Shown here: piece by piece, positions 6,015-7,624 of the stretch | How the letters are laid out: every line of letters starts with the position of its first letter | How positions within the stretch are numbered: position 1 is the stretch's first letter | Assembly (NCBI GenBank): GCA_011389605.1 | Contig: JAABTZ010000146.1 | Location: 1-7,624, forward strand | Direction of reading: 5' to 3' | DNA from: Desulfobacteraceae bacterium | GTDB taxonomy: Bacteria > Desulfobacterota > Desulfobacteria > Desulfobacterales > Desulfosalsimonadaceae | Length of the DNA stretch: 7,624 bases | The notes under the pieces: model-generated | What the model was told of the DNA's origin: nothing | Databases searched by the model: none | What the model saw: only the letters and a program-made list of their open reading frames with translations | Position numbers and translations under genes: made by a program

Positions 6015-6040
6015 GCCTGTAAAAAAGACTTTTTACAGGC
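6015..6040. repeat. Perfect 11-bp hairpin containing GACTTTTTAC, copy 4
   Basis: GCCTGTAAAAA (6015-6025) and TTTTTACAGGC (6030-6040) are perfect inverted repeats around the loop AGAC. GACTTTTTAC (6027-6036) is shared with the other repeat copies, and TCATCAGG follows. With GTAAAAAGTC at 5924-5933 it bounds a segment of 113 bases with inverted ends. No T-run follows outside the stem, so it is not a standard terminator, although it could weakly stop transcription from the channel gene. Confidence 0.55.
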
Positions 6041-6086
6041 TCATCAGGTTTAATATCGTTTTAAAATGATTATTTTATTTCAACGC

Positions 6087-6114
6087 TTGGAAATAGAAAA
6101 GCTCAGTTTAAGAT
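6087..6114 (+). promoter_or_regulatory. Candidate promoter of the FecR-domain gene, overlapping motif copy 3
   Basis: TTGGAA (6087-6092) and TAAGAT (6109-6114) are 16 bases apart, and each matches four of six consensus bases. The GCTCAGTTTA motif (6101-6110), third copy in the window, overlaps the spacer and the -10. The leader would be about 45 bases. The consensus match is modest. Confidence 0.3.
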
Positions 6115-6165
6115 TTAGTTTCCAGGCTCTGGGAAGTTTAAACTTTTACACGGGGGATGCTGAAT

Positions 6166-7624
6166 ATGCAAAAACCTCGGATGATAATATTGATCCTGGT
6201 TATATGCGGGCTGATGGGCGCAGCTTCAATTAAGGTCCAGGGTGCCCAATCCGGAGCAATCCCGGAGAATGCCGAATATCCGACCCCGCCGCGTCTCAGT
6301 TTGATTGAAGGGGAGGTGACTTTTTTGCGCCAGGGCGCAGATCAATGGGTGAATGCACAAATAAACACTCCCCTGGCCCCGAACGACGAACTTTATACAG
6401 GTTCAGCAGCCAGGCTTGAATTCCAGATAGGCCCTTATGCTTTTTTACGTGCCGGCCAGCAGACTCTTATCAACCTGGAAAAGCATGACCAGGATGTGAT
6501 GGAGTTTGGCGTGGCATCAGGCCGTGTGGTGCTGGATTTGCGCATCATGATGGATACGGTTGCCAGTATCGTGGTAAATACGCCGGATGCTTCTTTTCTT
6601 ATTGAAAATGCAGGCTATTTTCGTATTGATATTAATGAAGGACACACTCGTTTTATCAACCGCAGCAACGGGCGCGCCCGGGCTGTTTTAACCGGTGGTG
6701 ACAGCCTTATAATTTCCCATGGGGAGGCAGTAACAATTTACGGGCAGCCTGAATCCAAAATCGTATCTGCCGCAGCCCCGCCGCCGGACAGCTGGGACAA
6801 ATGGAATCTTGGGCGTACCGATGATCAGTTAAAAGCAGAAAGCAGTCAATATGTTTCTGCTTCCGCTTATGGATTAAAGGATCTGGATGATTACGGCACA
6901 TGGCGTATCACACGGGAATACGGCCCGGTATGGGTTCCCGGGGCTGTAGATTCCGGCTGGACTCCTTACAGCACCGGCTCCTGGGTTCGTGATCCCAGGT
7001 ATGACTGGACCTGGGTGGACACCGCACCATGGGGCTGGGCGCCATATCACTACGGACGATGGGTGTTTGTGAATAGTTCATGGTGCTGGACTCCCGGGCC
7101 AATGGTTCCCAGAGTTGTCTATGCTCCTGCATTGGTGGCTTTTTATGGCCAGCCCGGAGCAAAGGTGAGTCTTACGGCCGGCAGTTCAATGGTCGGCTGG
7201 ATCCCTCTTGGCTGGGGGGAACCACTGATTCCCTGGTGGGGGAGAGCCGGATTTATTCACAGGCCCTGGTGGGGAGGCTGGGGCGGTCCACGAATAATCA
7301 ATAACGTTTATGTAAGACTCGGCGGCCCGATAAAAGTTAACCGGATCAATACATATCGCAATACACGCATACCAGGTGCAATGATAACAATAAACAGGCA
7401 GTACTTCGGCCATGGTCCTGTAAACCGTGCGACCATAAGAAGGGACCTGCCCGGATTAAGACCCATTCATAGGCCACCCCGCCTATCGCCGAGGCCGGTT
7501 CATTTTGTGCCATCACCTGTTGGCAGTTTCCGGCCTCCCGAGCACCGGTCAAATCGGCCCGTAGTGCGGGGACGGTGGGATTACGGTCCGGCATCATCAC
7601 GGCCTGGACCAGGCCGTTTCATTG
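6166..7624 (+). CDS. Exported FecR-domain / DUF6600-type protein, 3' end beyond the window
   Basis: The frame is open for 486 codons to the window edge, so the gene is partial. Residues 1-27 are a signal peptide (MQKPRM, then a hydrophobic stretch; the cleavage site is unclear and there is no proper lipobox). Residues about 43-190 form a FecR-like beta-rich domain: LSLIEGEVTFLRQG, LYTGSAARLEFQIGPYAFLRA, ASGRVVLDLR. Residues about 243-375 are very rich in Trp, Tyr, Gly and Pro and match what I know as DUF6600. They include a duplicated unit, GWTPYSTGSWV (264-274) and GWAPYHYGRWV (290-300), each followed by a WxW. From about 390 on, the chain is Arg/Pro-rich and probably disordered. The function is unknown; such proteins are predicted envelope proteins, and no sigma-factor partner is visible here. 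The ATG at 6166 follows GGGGGA by 8 bases. An in-frame ATG at 6157 overlaps that ribosome site and was rejected. Confidence 0.8.
   Translation, partial: MQKPRMIILILVICGLMGAASIKVQGAQSGAIPENAEYPTPPRLSLIEGEVTFLRQGADQWVNAQINTPLAPNDELYTGSAARLEFQIGPYAFLRAGQQTLINLEKHDQDVMEFGVASGRVVLDLRIMMDTVASIVVNTPDASFLIENAGYFRIDINEGHTRFINRSNGRARAVLTGGDSLIISHGEAVTIYGQPESKIVSAAAPPPDSWDKWNLGRTDDQLKAESSQYVSASAYGLKDLDDYGTWRITREYGPVWVPGAVDSGWTPYSTGSWVRDPRYDWTWVDTAPWGWAPYHYGRWVFVNSSWCWTPGPMVPRVVYAPALVAFYGQPGAKVSLTAGSSMVGWIPLGWGEPLIPWWGRAGFIHRPWWGGWGGPRIINNVYVRLGGPIKVNRINTYRNTRIPGAMITINRQYFGHGPVNRATIRRDLPGLRPIHRPPRLSPRPVHFVPSPVGSFRPPEHRSNRPVVRGRWDYGPASSRPGPGRFI

Noticed and set aside
5880..6040. Intrinsic terminator after the channel gene
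   Set aside because: The perfect hairpin at 6015-6040 has its T-run inside the stem, with none following, and it lies 130 bases downstream.
5983..6040. CRISPR array or replication origin
   Set aside because: The repeats are only 6 bases with 1-2 base gaps, without spacers, and there is no cas, dnaA or rep gene nearby.

Overview
The window reads as chromosomal DNA from a Gram-negative bacterium. It encodes a predicted outer-membrane beta-barrel, a periplasmic-type FecR/DUF6600 protein and a lytic transglycosylase. I infer a sulfate-reducing or related deltaproteobacterium (Desulfobacterota, perhaps Desulfobacterales). The reasons are the GsuK-like tandem-RCK potassium channel, the mixed codon use and the interspersed short repeats in the intergenic DNA. 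This taxonomic call is an inference, because no rRNA or marker gene is present.

Layout, left to right. (1) Positions 3-101 may be the last codons of an upstream gene. (2) A soluble lytic transglycosylase (167-991) has no visible signal peptide. (3) A 566-base gap follows. It holds an inverted GC-rich repeat (1266-1332) and a promoter for (4) a small outer-membrane beta-barrel protein (1558-2199). (5) Convergent to it is a two-gene operon on the minus strand: a KhtT-like regulatory subunit (3865-3383) and a KhtU-like CPA2 cation/proton antiporter (3374-2196). The ends of the barrel gene and the antiporter gene overlap by 4 bases, and the barrel gene's intrinsic terminator lies inside the antiporter's last codons. 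(6) A 313-base divergent region separates this operon from (7) a two-TM potassium channel with two RCK domains (4179-5882). (8) A 283-base repeat-rich gap leads to (9) a FecR-domain/DUF6600-type exported protein (6166 to beyond the window end).

Functionally, the centre of the window looks like a potassium homeostasis cluster. A ligand-gated K+ channel and a K+(or cation)/H+ antiporter, each controlled by RCK-type domains, are transcribed divergently from one intergenic region. The flanking genes are cell-envelope genes with no obvious shared pathway.

The least ordinary material is in the non-coding DNA. There are four related copies of a GACTTTTTAC-type element, one of them running into the leader of the transglycosylase gene. 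A CGCTCAGTTTA-like motif lies 22-56 bases upstream of three start codons. There is also an ACTTAA array with 7-8 base spacing and a perfect 11-bp hairpin. I found no CRISPR, tRNA, rRNA, transposase or phage gene.
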